Positions 1 to 8,107 of a stretch of 64,000 bases of DNA are shown in pieces. The notes below the pieces were generated by a model. The model ran no database searches, had not been told where the DNA came from, and worked only from the letters and a program-made list of their open reading frames with translations. Origin of the DNA: CAVWUA01 sp963758025 (GTDB taxonomy: Bacteria; Planctomycetota; Planctomycetia; Isosphaerales; Isosphaeraceae); assembly GCA_963758025.1 (NCBI GenBank), contig CAVWUA010000012.1, positions 143,865-207,864 of the forward strand. Direction: 5' to 3'. The translations under genes and the position numbers were made by a program. How positions within the stretch are numbered: the first letter of the stretch is position 1; each line of letters starts with the position of its first letter.

Positions 1-875
1 CTTACCCAGCTCGGGCATTTTCGGCGAAACCCAGGGGCTGGACTTCCTGCCCGACGGCCTGCCGATCGCCGGGGTGGCGGGGGACCAGCAGGCGTCGCTG
101 GTCGGGCAGGGGTGCTTGCGAGCCGGGCAGGCGAAGTGTACGTATGGCACCGGGGCCTTCCTCCTGGTCCACACCGGCGCGGAGGTCGTCCCCTCGACCC
201 GAGGGCTCGTGACGACCCTGGCGGCGACCCTCGGCGATGGCCCGCCGCAGTACGCGCTGGAGGGGAGCATCTTCGTCGCCGGGGCCGCCGTGCAGTGGTT
301 CCGCGACGGCCTGGAAGCCGTCGGCGCGGCCCCCGAGATCGACCCTTTGAGCGAGCAGTCCGACCCGGATTCCGAGATCCTGTTCGTCCCCGCCCTGACC
401 GGCCTGGGGGCGCCTCACTGGGACGCCGAGGCTCGCGGCACGATCTTCGGCCTGACCCGCGCGACGTCTCTGGCCGACCTGGCGAGGGCGACTCTGGAGG
501 GTGTCGCCTACCAGATCTCCGACCTGATCGACGCGATGAACGCCGACCTGCCGACCTCGCTGGCCGAACTGCGTGTCGATGGCGGCATGGCCCGATCCGA
601 CCCGTTCCTCCAGTTCCAGTCCGACCTGCTGGGCCTGCCGCTGTATCGAAGCCCGCAGGTCGAATCGACCGCCCTGGGGGCGGCGCTGCTGGCGGGCCTG
701 GCCGTCGGGCTCTGGCCCGACGCCGTCACCGCCGCCGAGCGGCTCCAGGCCGGAGCGCCAGCCGTTCCAGCCCGGCCGCGACGACGCCTGGCGCGCCAAC
801 GCAATCGACCGCTGGGATCACGCCGTCGAGACCGTCAAGCAGTATTATCGCAAGCGTCCCCGCCCGACCTCCTGA
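1..875 (+). CDS. glpK: Glycerol kinase, C-terminal part
   Basis: Phosphorylates glycerol to glycerol-3-phosphate with ATP in the cytoplasm. The reading frame is open from the window edge, so the N-terminal half lies outside. Visible FGGY-family signatures are GVAGDQQASLVGQG, KCTYGTGAFLLVHTG, the block around ALEGSIFVAGAAVQW, GLGAPHWDAEARGTIFGL and LRVDGGMARSDPFLQFQ. The C-terminal end is split by a frame change near 750: the tail with FQPGRDDAWRANAIDRW and the stop at 873-875 is in a different frame. This looks like a one-base indel, probably a sequencing error, because both sides match the family. No partner gene of a glp operon is seen downstream. Confidence 0.9.
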
Positions 876-906
876 ACGTCCACTGGAAGACGTCCACGAA
901 AAGAAA

Positions 907-972
907 CCGGGAACGAGGTCCCTACGGTCGACGTGAGCGCCGAATCGCAGGGGGGGAAGACCTCGTTCCCGG
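907..972. repeat. 14-bp inverted repeat downstream of glycerol kinase
   Basis: The arms CCGGGAACGAGGTC (907-920) and GACCTCGTTCCCGG (959-972) are perfectly complementary and separated by 38 nt. The core GGAACGAGG is also found in the palindrome at 58239-58269, so this may be a loose member of that dispersed family. It could act as a transcript end for glpK, but no T-run follows. Confidence 0.6.
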
Positions 973-1021
973 ACAGTCGCCCCGCCCGAAGACGGAGCGA
1001 TTGTTCGCATTACGCGGAAGA

Positions 1022-1221
1022 CATGGTCTCGCCGTGGGGGGGGACGCGGCGAGCGGGGGGAGCCATGCTTCCGTCGTCATCATGGTCTCGCCGTGGGGGG
1101 CAGGGCGAGTGGGGGGAGCCATGTCTTCATATCTCGGGTGCGGCGCTCCATCCCCTCACCCGACGTGAATTTCAATGATGGCCTCGTCGCGGGGGGGGAC
1201 GCGACGAGAGGGGGGGCCATG
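1022..1221. repeat. Three copies of a G-rich hairpin element
   Basis: Copies lie at 1022-1067, 1081-1123 and 1177-1221. Each is bounded by ATGG/CATGG on the left and CCATG on the right, contains two long G-runs (six to eight G), and has a short internal stem: CTCGCCG/CGGCGAG in copy 1, CTCGCC/GGCGAG in copy 2, CTCGTCGC/GCGACGAG in copy 3. The arm substitution in copy 3 is compensated in the partner arm. No convincing gene overlaps them. Confidence 0.65.
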
Positions 1222-1279
1222 TCTCCTCTTTATGGATGAAAATCTTCCGGGAATGGTCCCTCGCCGGAAGACTGCTCCA

Positions 1280-1510
1280 TCACATCAACAGTTCCTCGTC
1301 CGATGTCTCCTCGTCTCCGTCGCGCGAATATTTCGGCATCAGGACGAATCGAGAGAACAACGGCTCATCGACCGGCTCCTCCAGATGCATCAACGCACGA
1401 TGCTCCAGGTCGGCCAGCGCGATATCGCGGTCGAGGAACGGGTTCATGAGTTCCACGGTCTGTCGGGACGCGGGAAAACGGGTCAACCGGCTGGTCTGAA
1501 GGGTCGCCAT
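1280..1510 (-). CDS. Small hypothetical protein (76 aa)
   Basis: Function not recognised. The ATG at 1510 is preceded by AGGGAG about 10 nt upstream, which is why this start is preferred over longer in-frame extensions. The product has no membrane segment; it begins MATLQTSRLTRFPASRQ and ends in an acidic tail (DGDEETSDEELLM). An acidic, charged, small soluble protein is all that can be said. The region is otherwise gene-free, which modestly supports it. Confidence 0.45.
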   Translation of the reverse strand: MATLQTSRLTRFPASRQTVELMNPFLDRDIALADLEHRALMHLEEPVDEPLFSRFVLMPKYSRDGDEETSDEELLM

Positions 1511-1746
1511 GGGCTGAGACTCCCTGCATTTCATGAATGCGTGAAAATAGATTGCTGGAAATGTGCGAGTCGTGCATGGCTGGGCTCGGGGCAAGAGGAA
1601 CGGACGGTGGCCGATCCCTCCTCCGGTGCCAGACATCAGCACGGGACACGAGTTTCCTGGGCTGTTCGGCGGGGAAAAGGCGCAGGGAGCGCGCAGGCAT
1701 GCTCGGCCCCGGAGCCTCGTCCGCGAACAGGACGAGAGTTGGGGTC

Positions 1747-2262
1747 TCAGCAGGTGAAGCGACAGAGTTGAGTTGGGAGCGCGACCGGGACGGACGCCAG
1801 GCGATCGAGCATCCAGGCGCGCTGGGAATGGGCGTTCAGGCCGGAGCGGCCGAGGGCCGGGCACGCGCGGCTGGCGTCCCGAGGAGCGTCCCGTTCCCGG
1901 GTGCGTCGGCTGGCCAGAACCTCTGGCCAGCTCAGCGATTCGGTCGGATCGTTCGACTCATCGCTGGACTCATCGGATTCCCCTTCCCGCGCGGGAATAC
2001 CCCCGCTTTCCGCTCCAGAATTCCCCGGCTGGGGCAGGGTGGCGGACTGGGGGTGGACCCGCCCCGACAGGCGCTTCGACAGCGGCTGGACCATCTGCTG
2101 GGCCAGCGAGGCCAGGGCCCGATACTGCCGCTTGAGCTGACGTTGCGACTGGGGGAGGTGCGGAGAGGCCACCGCGCACGGGAAAACCAACCCCGCGATC
2201 GTCAGGACGATCATGAGGCGGCGGCTGAGCCAGCCGATTCCAGTGCGGTGCCGATTCGACAT
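1747..2262 (-). CDS. Putative secreted hypothetical protein (171 aa)
   Basis: No family recognised. The ATG at 2262 has GAGG about 9 nt upstream. The N-terminus carries a signal-peptide-like segment: SRR, then LMIVLTIAGLVFPCAVA at about residues 15-33, then a likely cleavage after AVA. The rest is hydrophilic, with an S/E/D-rich stretch around residues 95-110 (ESDESSDESNDPTES). Export is inferred from the N-terminus only. It is transcribed away from the sugar dehydrogenase, leaving about 340 bp between the two starts. Confidence 0.5.
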   Translation of the reverse strand: MSNRHRTGIGWLSRRLMIVLTIAGLVFPCAVASPHLPQSQRQLKRQYRALASLAQQMVQPLSKRLSGRVHPQSATLPQPGNSGAESGGIPAREGESDESSDESNDPTESLSWPEVLASRRTRERDAPRDASRACPALGRSGLNAHSQRAWMLDRLASVPVALPTQLCRFTC

Positions 2263-2606
2263 CAAGGGGACCTCAAAGCAAAAGACGGGAATTCATCCCT
2301 AATGATAGACATCGCGGCGTCGGTGGCAACCGCATTTCCGGAGACTTCATGGATTTTTCACCCGAACGGGTGTGTATGGAATAGGATCGGCCGAGGGCGG
2401 GTGACGGCTTCGGTCAAACACGTTGGAAACCGGAATCCGGCGGCCGCGGATCGGCCCGAGGACGCCGCCGCCGCCGGGGGTTTGACGGGACATGGCGGCA
2501 TGGGGTTTACTTTTGTAGGTCACGCGCGACGCGCGGTCGGGCCGGGACGATGCCTGGCCCTCGGCGCGGTTTCGCCTATTCGTATCTTCACCTGGAAAGG
2601 ATTGGC
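2263..2606. other. Divergent intergenic region without a gene
   Basis: This segment lies between the starts of the minus-strand secreted protein and the plus-strand sugar dehydrogenase and should hold both promoters. I see no clear -35/-10 pair. A short GC palindrome (CGCGCGACGCGCG) lies near 2522-2534. The GGAAAGGA ribosome binding site of the dehydrogenase is at the right end. Confidence 0.5.
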
Positions 2607-3854
2607 ATGTCCCTGATGGTCACACCCCCCGCCCGCCGCGTCGGGCCTCTTGCCACGGCCGTCCTGATGCTGGCGGTCTCGATGGGCCTTCCGGCCCACG
2701 CCCAGACCTCCACCTTGCCGGCTCTGGCGACCGAGGTGGCCTTCCCCAACCTCCGGTTCAACCGCCCGGTCGTCCTGACCTATCCCGACGACGACAGCGG
2801 ACTTCTGTTCGTCGTCGAGCAGCACGAGGCCGACATCTACTCCTTCCCCAATCAGAAGGACGCCACCGACAAGCAACTCTTCCTCGATTTGCCCGACGCG
2901 ATCAACAAGGGGAACGAGGAGGGGCTGCTCGGCCTGGCCTTCCACCCGAATTACAAGGAGAACGGCCAGTTCTTCGTCTATTACTCCGACAAGGGCGGCC
3001 CGACCGGCCGGCAGTCGGTCGTCTCGCGGTTCCACGTCTCGAAGGACGACCCGCGCAAGGCCGATCCGCAGAGCGAGGAGCGCATCTGGATTTCCGCCCC
3101 CGACAAGTGGGAGAACCACAACGGCGGCTGCATCAAGTTCGGCCCGGACGGTTTCCTCTACATCTCCCTGGGGGATGGCGGCGCGGCCAATGATCCGCTC
3201 TTGAGCGGCCAGGACCCGACCGACTGGTGGGCCTCGATCCTGCGGATCGACGTCGATCACCCGGCCGACGGCAAGCCCTACGGCATTCCGGCCGACAACC
3301 CCGCGCGTCGCAGTCCGCAGTTTGCCCACTGGGCCCCCGAGGTGTACGCGATCGGCCTGCGTAACGTCTGGAAGTTCTCCTTCGATCGGGCCAACGGCGA
3401 CCTCTGGGCAGGGGACGTCGGCCAGAACCTGTGGGAGGAGGTCGTCAAGATCGTCAACGGCGGCAACTACGGCTGGAGCGTCGTGGAGGCGTTCCACCCA
3501 TTCAACCGCCGGGGCAAGGTGGATCGGGCCAGCCGGATCTCCCCGCCGGTCGTCGAATACCCCCACGCGCCGAACGCCGAGCGCAAGGACGACGGCAAGA
3601 GCATCACCGGCGGCTATGTCTATCGCGGCCCATCCTTGCCGGACCTGACCGGAGTGTATGTCTATGCCGACTTCGACACCGGCCGCATCTGGGGCCTCCG
3701 CGAGCAGGACGGCCGCCTGCTGGTCAACGGCGAACTGGTTGACCTGAAGCAGAACCCCAAGCTGAACGTCTCCGCCTTCGGCGAGGACCGCCAGGCCGAG
3801 CTGTACATCGTCGCCTTCGACGGCCGGATCCACCGGCTTGTGCCGCGAAAGTGA
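2607..3854 (+). CDS. PQQ-dependent sugar dehydrogenase (glucose/sorbosone dehydrogenase family)
   Basis: Probably an exported six-bladed beta-propeller quinoprotein oxidising an aldose or similar sugar in the periplasm. The ATG at 2607 has GGAAAGGA 8 nt upstream; residues 1-31 form a signal peptide ending AHAQ. Family landmarks in order are NHNGGCIKFGPDGFLYISLG near residue 170, RNVWKFSFDRANGDLWAGDV near 253, GGNYGWSVVEAFHPF near 286 and GGYVYRGPSLPDLTGVYVYA near 335. At 415 residues it has the family's usual length. The substrate cannot be told from sequence. It appears to be a single-gene unit; the next gene starts about 140 bp downstream with its own ribosome binding site. Confidence 0.92.
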   Translation: MSLMVTPPARRVGPLATAVLMLAVSMGLPAHAQTSTLPALATEVAFPNLRFNRPVVLTYPDDDSGLLFVVEQHEADIYSFPNQKDATDKQLFLDLPDAINKGNEEGLLGLAFHPNYKENGQFFVYYSDKGGPTGRQSVVSRFHVSKDDPRKADPQSEERIWISAPDKWENHNGGCIKFGPDGFLYISLGDGGAANDPLLSGQDPTDWWASILRIDVDHPADGKPYGIPADNPARRSPQFAHWAPEVYAIGLRNVWKFSFDRANGDLWAGDVGQNLWEEVVKIVNGGNYGWSVVEAFHPFNRRGKVDRASRISPPVVEYPHAPNAERKDDGKSITGGYVYRGPSLPDLTGVYVYADFDTGRIWGLREQDGRLLVNGELVDLKQNPKLNVSAFGEDRQAELYIVAFDGRIHRLVPRK

Positions 3855-3991
3855 CCGAGAGGGGCCGGATGCTCGCGACGGCGCGGATCGATTCCAAGGT
3901 CCGCGCCGTCGTAGAATGGCTATTGAGCAGGTGCGGCGCGGGGTTTCATTTCTCTGTTTCTCTCTTGGAACGTCTTACGCGGGAGGCCCTC

Positions 3992-4336
3992 ATGTCCACG
4001 TCCCTCTGGACCGAGGCCGATACGGCCCGGGCCATTCGGTTCTGGGAGGAATATCAGAAGACCCACGACGTCACCGGCCAACGCGGACAGGTGGTGGGGA
4101 TTGACCCGGAGGGTGGACGCATCTGGTTCGGCGCGTCGGCCGTCGAGATCAAGCGTCAGATGGATGCGGAGGGGTTCGAGAAGCCGGTCTATTGCGTGCG
4201 GGTTGGCTCTGATTATTACCTCCGCAAGGGAGACCGGACTTGGTACAAGGTTCTGGTGGACTTCCCGTTCGATAACCAGATCGTCCGCTTTGTCGATCGG
4301 TCCGTCGTGCTGGAGCGTGTTGGCGGTTCTCCCTAA
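3992..4336 (+). CDS. Small hypothetical protein (114 aa)
   Basis: Not assigned to a function. The ATG at 3992 is chosen because GGGAGG sits 5 nt upstream and the similarity-like, well-ordered protein starts here (MSTSLWTEADTARAIRFWEE). The centre has GIDPEGGRIWFGASAVEIKR and KPVYCVRVGSDYYLRKG, an alpha/beta pattern reminiscent of small DUF5678-like proteins that occur in planctomycetes and cyanobacteria; this is a weak impression. It has no signal peptide or membrane helix. Confidence 0.65.
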   Translation: MSTSLWTEADTARAIRFWEEYQKTHDVTGQRGQVVGIDPEGGRIWFGASAVEIKRQMDAEGFEKPVYCVRVGSDYYLRKGDRTWYKVLVDFPFDNQIVRFVDRSVVLERVGGSP

Positions 4337-4352
4337 TCCATCCCGTCGCCGA

Positions 4353-5987
4353 TCATGCCGGCGTATCCCGGGCCACGTCGAACCGGTCGAAGGCCAGGGC
4401 GACCAGGGGGAGGAGCGCCGCGGCGAAGACGGCCAGGACGAGCCAGACCATGACGATCGCGGGGAGCCAGCTCTGGCCGGTCAGGTAGTAAACACCCGCG
4501 CCCAGGCCCGCTGCCAGACCGCCGACCACACCCAGGCAGATCATCTTGGCGAGCATCGTCAACATCACCCGGCCCATCGTCTGGAAGTCAAAGGCGTTGG
4601 TGCCGCCCGAAGTGCGGAACGGGAAGATGAGGAACCAGAGGTTGTCCAATCCGATCAACAGGATGTTGAACGGAATGGCGAGCGCGGCCACGGCGGAAAG
4701 CACGGGCCGCGTCGTCGGAATCCACGCCGCGACAATCACCAGTGGAATCCATTGCAGAGCCGTGACGATCAGGACCGGCGCGACCAGTTGACCGGCCACC
4801 AGCGGGATCGAGCCGATCGGCAGGGCCTTCAGCTCGGGCAGTCGGTCGATGTCCCCCCGGAAGTCGAAGGTCAACATCGACGTCAGCACGAACGTCATGA
4901 ACGGCACGAGGCCGGCGAGCATCCCAACCAGGATCTTTTCATTCTGGTTCTGGCGAGAGTTGACCAGGACGGGCACGATCATCGGGAAGAGGACGACCAT
5001 GCCGAGCAACAGCCGCACGACGTCACGGCGGGCCGTGGTCAATTGCCGCCAGGCGATTGGCCCGACGCCGTGGAGCAGGGGGGGCATCGGCAGGCTACGT
5101 TTCTTGCGTCCCGAGGAACGCAGCAAGGCAACGCCCCCGCCCCGTCGCACCCGCTCGATCCGCTCGTACAGCTTCGCGCTGGCCGTCGCCGAAAGCTCCA
5201 GGTACTGGGCGTTCAGGGCAAACACCGCGACGACCAGGGCGGCGTCGATTAACAGGCCGATACCCCCCCAGCGGACCAGATCCGGCCAGATCCGCTCAGC
5301 CGTGAACGCCTGGAGGAACGGTCGGAACGGCGTCAGCGCCACCTGGAGGGCCGTCGCGTGCTCGACCCGCTTGAGAATCTCCAGAGGCGGCAGATTCTGA
5401 ACGTCGCTCCCCAGCGGCAAGACGATTGCCGCGACCAGGATGACCAGTCCCGCCAGCACGAGGCGACGGCGGCGGTTGTACGCCAGCACTCCGACCGTCT
5501 CCGCCGCCAGGGCCGTCAGCATGGCGAACAATTGCAGGCCGCACAACGCCAGCGCCAGCCCGACCAGGGCCGACAGGAAGCTCGGCGCGTGCTGGCTCAC
5601 GAAGATCGCGATCAGCGGCGCGGTCAGCAGGACCGTTCCCAACGTGGTGATGACCTTGTACGCGAGCAACTGCCGGCTCCGGAACGGCGCGGGGAACAGC
5701 AGGTTGATCTCGGCCGGACTGAACGCGATCGCTCGCTCGCCGGTGCCGCGGGTCAACAGCCCGAGCACGCAGTACGCCAGCAGAATCATCGGCCCGAAGC
5801 GCCGCACCATGTCGAGCTGCGCGGCGCCGGGGCGGGGCATGACCAGCATCGGCAGGAACGACGGCACGAAGACCGCCAGGCCGACCACCGCCAGCAAGAT
5901 TCCCTTGACCGAGCGCAGGCCGCGCCCCATACGCCGGAGCCAGCCCTTGATCCGCAGTTTCGTCAGGAGCCAGAGTGCTCGGTCCAC
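4353..5987 (-). CDS. ABC transporter permease (putative ABC exporter membrane protein)
   Basis: An integral membrane protein of 544 residues with about ten to twelve hydrophobic segments, for example ILLAVVGLAVFVPSFLPMLV near residue 30 and LLGMVVLFPMIVPVLV near 328. A basic cytosolic stretch (RVRRGGGVALLRSSGRKKR) lies near residue 280. It starts with GTG at 5987, only 1 bp after the stop of the ATPase gene (5989), so the two are almost certainly translated as one operon. The size and the ATPase-permease pairing fit export-type ABC systems in which one permease gene forms the channel. The substrate is unknown. Confidence 0.85.
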   Translation of the reverse strand: MDRALWLLTKLRIKGWLRRMGRGLRSVKGILLAVVGLAVFVPSFLPMLVMPRPGAAQLDMVRRFGPMILLAYCVLGLLTRGTGERAIAFSPAEINLLFPAPFRSRQLLAYKVITTLGTVLLTAPLIAIFVSQHAPSFLSALVGLALALCGLQLFAMLTALAAETVGVLAYNRRRRLVLAGLVILVAAIVLPLGSDVQNLPPLEILKRVEHATALQVALTPFRPFLQAFTAERIWPDLVRWGGIGLLIDAALVVAVFALNAQYLELSATASAKLYERIERVRRGGGVALLRSSGRKKRSLPMPPLLHGVGPIAWRQLTTARRDVVRLLLGMVVLFPMIVPVLVNSRQNQNEKILVGMLAGLVPFMTFVLTSMLTFDFRGDIDRLPELKALPIGSIPLVAGQLVAPVLIVTALQWIPLVIVAAWIPTTRPVLSAVAALAIPFNILLIGLDNLWFLIFPFRTSGGTNAFDFQTMGRVMLTMLAKMICLGVVGGLAAGLGAGVYYLTGQSWLPAIVMVWLVLAVFAAALLPLVALAFDRFDVARDTPA

Positions 5988-5988
5988 G

Positions 5989-6759
5989 TCAACGCACCTC
6001 CGCGCCGGGGGCCGGCTCGCCCTCGGGCGTGGCGTCGGTAAGCCGGAAGAACATATCTTCGAGCGACTCCTGCCGCCCGGCCTCGTCGATCTCGCGACGC
6101 AGGGTGTCGAGCCGGTCCTTCAGCACCGCTCGGCCGCGGTTGACCATCAGGACCGACGTGCAGATGTCCTCGACAAGCGACAGCAGGTGCGAGCTGACCA
6201 TGACCGCCGCGCCGGCGTCGGCCCGCTGGCGGATCGACTGCTTCATCGCGCGAATTCCTCGCGGGTCCAGGCCGGTCAACGGCTCGTCGAGCAAGATCGC
6301 TTTCGGATCGTGCAGATAGCCGCAGGCGATCGCCAGCTTTTGCCGCATCCCCCGCGACAGCTCGGCCGCCAGGGTGTCGCGCTTCTCGATCAGGTCGAAC
6401 CGGGTCAGCAAATCCTCCGCGCGGGCGGGCCACTGCTCGTCGAGCCGATAGGTGGCGGCGATGAACCGCAGGTGTTCCCAGACGCTCAGGGCGTCGAACA
6501 GCCGGGGGTCGTCCGGCACGTAGGCCAGGGCGGCCTTGGCGGCGACCGGCTCCGTGGCCAGGTCGTGCCCTTCGATGAACAGGCGGCCGCGCGTCGGGGT
6601 GAGGATGCCGGCCAGGGCTCGCAGGGTTGTGGTCTTCCCCGCGCCGTTGGGGCCGACCAGGCCGAGGATCTCCCCCGGCTCGACCGTGAAGCTTAAGCCC
6701 GCGACCGCGACGGTCTCGCCGTAGATCTTGTGGTAGTCCTCGACGACGATGATGGGCAC
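5989..6759 (-). CDS. ABC transporter ATP-binding protein
   Basis: Cytoplasmic ATPase driving the permease encoded just downstream. Landmarks are Walker A GPNGAGKTT near residue 37, the signature LSRGMRQKLAIA near 136, Walker B AILLDEPLTGLDP near 157 and the switch histidine in MVSSHLLSLVEDICT. The GTG at 6759 (product VPIIVVEDYHKIYGE) has GGGGAG 9 nt upstream and gives the usual N-terminus; the longer in-frame extension to 6828 lacks this support. The length of 256 residues is normal. It most resembles CcmA/NatA-type export ATPases. Confidence 0.94.
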   Translation of the reverse strand: MPIIVVEDYHKIYGETVAVAGLSFTVEPGEILGLVGPNGAGKTTTLRALAGILTPTRGRLFIEGHDLATEPVAAKAALAYVPDDPRLFDALSVWEHLRFIAATYRLDEQWPARAEDLLTRFDLIEKRDTLAAELSRGMRQKLAIACGYLHDPKAILLDEPLTGLDPRGIRAMKQSIRQRADAGAAVMVSSHLLSLVEDICTSVLMVNRGRAVLKDRLDTLRREIDEAGRQESLEDMFFRLTDATPEGEPAPGAEVR

Positions 6760-7014
6760 GAGCCGCTCTCCCCTCAGTTTCCCATGGGCCAACCGCGCGT
6801 CGGCCCCGTCTCCTTGGTCTCTTTTCAAACGGTCCCGGCGGCCCTAAACTGGATCACGACCGAGCCGCTGTCTTCCTTGTGGCCGAATGAACTCGCGTCC
6901 GTCACATCCCGACCGGCGCGATACCGATGATGGCGGCACCTCTCGGACGTTCGCAAGGGGGTAGCGACGCCGGGCGATCGACGAACCATCCGTCTCACGA
7001 AGGAACCCAGAACG

Positions 7015-8049
7015 ATGCGCACTATAGCTCGCGTCCTGACTCTTGGGGCCGCCGCGATCGTGACAGTCCTCGGCCTGTCGGCCGTGACCGCCCGCGGAGG
7101 ACCCTGGAATTACCTACGAGGGGCAGGTCGGCCCCGGCGTCGGCAAGACCATCGTGCTGGTCGCCGCCGATGACGAATACCGCTCCGAGGAGTTGATTCC
7201 CGCCCTGGCCAAGATCCTCGCGTATCGTCACGGCTTCACCTGCAAGGTCCGCTTCGCGGTGGACCCGAACTCCGGCGAGATCAACCCGGCCCAGAAGGAC
7301 AACATCCCGGGCCTGGAGGCACTCGACAGCGCCGATTTGCTCGTCCTGTTCGCCCGGTTCCGCGAGCTGCCCGATGAACAGATGAAGCATATCATCGACT
7401 ACGCCAACTCGGGCCGTCCGATCGTCGCCTTGAGGACTTCGACGCACGCCTTCAACTATTCCGGGAATTCCCAGAGCCCCTACGCCAGGTACACGTGGAC
7501 GAGCAGGGACCCCAAGGGGGGCTTCGGCCGGGAAGTTCTCGGCGAGACGTGGGTTGCCCACTACGGCGCGCACCAGAAGGAGAGCACGCGGGGCCTGCCG
7601 GCCGAGGGGCAGGAAGCGCATCCGATCCTCCGGGGCGTCACCGACATCTGGGGCCCCTCCGACGTGTACGCCATCACCGAACTATCCGGCGACAGCCAGC
7701 CGATCGTCATGGGACAGGTCCTCAAGGGGATGAACCCCGAGGACGAGCCGAACACCGACAAGGACCTCGTGCCGATCGCCTGGACGAAAACCTACACCGG
7801 CACCTCCGGCAAGCCGTCGCGCGTCTTCACCACGACGATGGGCCACGGCGGCGACTTCACCAACGAAGGCGTCCGCCGCATGCTCGTCAACGCCTGTTAC
7901 TGGTGCTCGGCATGGAGGACCAGATCCCCGACAAAAGCGACGTGCGGACCGTCGGTGCGTACGACCCCTCACCGATCGGCGTCGGCGGCCACAAGAAGGG
8001 CGTCAAACCGTCCGACCTCGCCGTGGATGAGTCCGAGACGCGGAAGTAA
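7015..8049 (+). CDS. ThuA-like (glutamine-amidotransferase-fold) exported protein, two frame breaks
   Basis: The ThuA-like fold is associated with trehalose and sugar use, but the reaction is unknown for this group. The ATG at 7015 has AGGA upstream and encodes a signal peptide (RVLTLGAAAIVTVLGL). The frame then changes near 7105 to the main domain: GKTIVLVAADDEYRSEE, LLVLFARFRELPDEQMKHII, IVALRTSTHAFNYS, TTTMGHGGDF. It changes again near 7905 to a tail ending DLAVDESETRK. Restoring one base at each site gives about 344 residues. Because of the second break, the middle frame runs on without a stop into the next gene; that is an artefact and not a fusion. The dehydratase gene follows 58 bp downstream, suggesting one transcript. 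Confidence 0.8.
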
Positions 8050-8107
8050 AAGGCGGACAACCTCCGTCTCATCCACAGGCAGGACGAATTCCAAAAAAGG
8101 AGATTTC

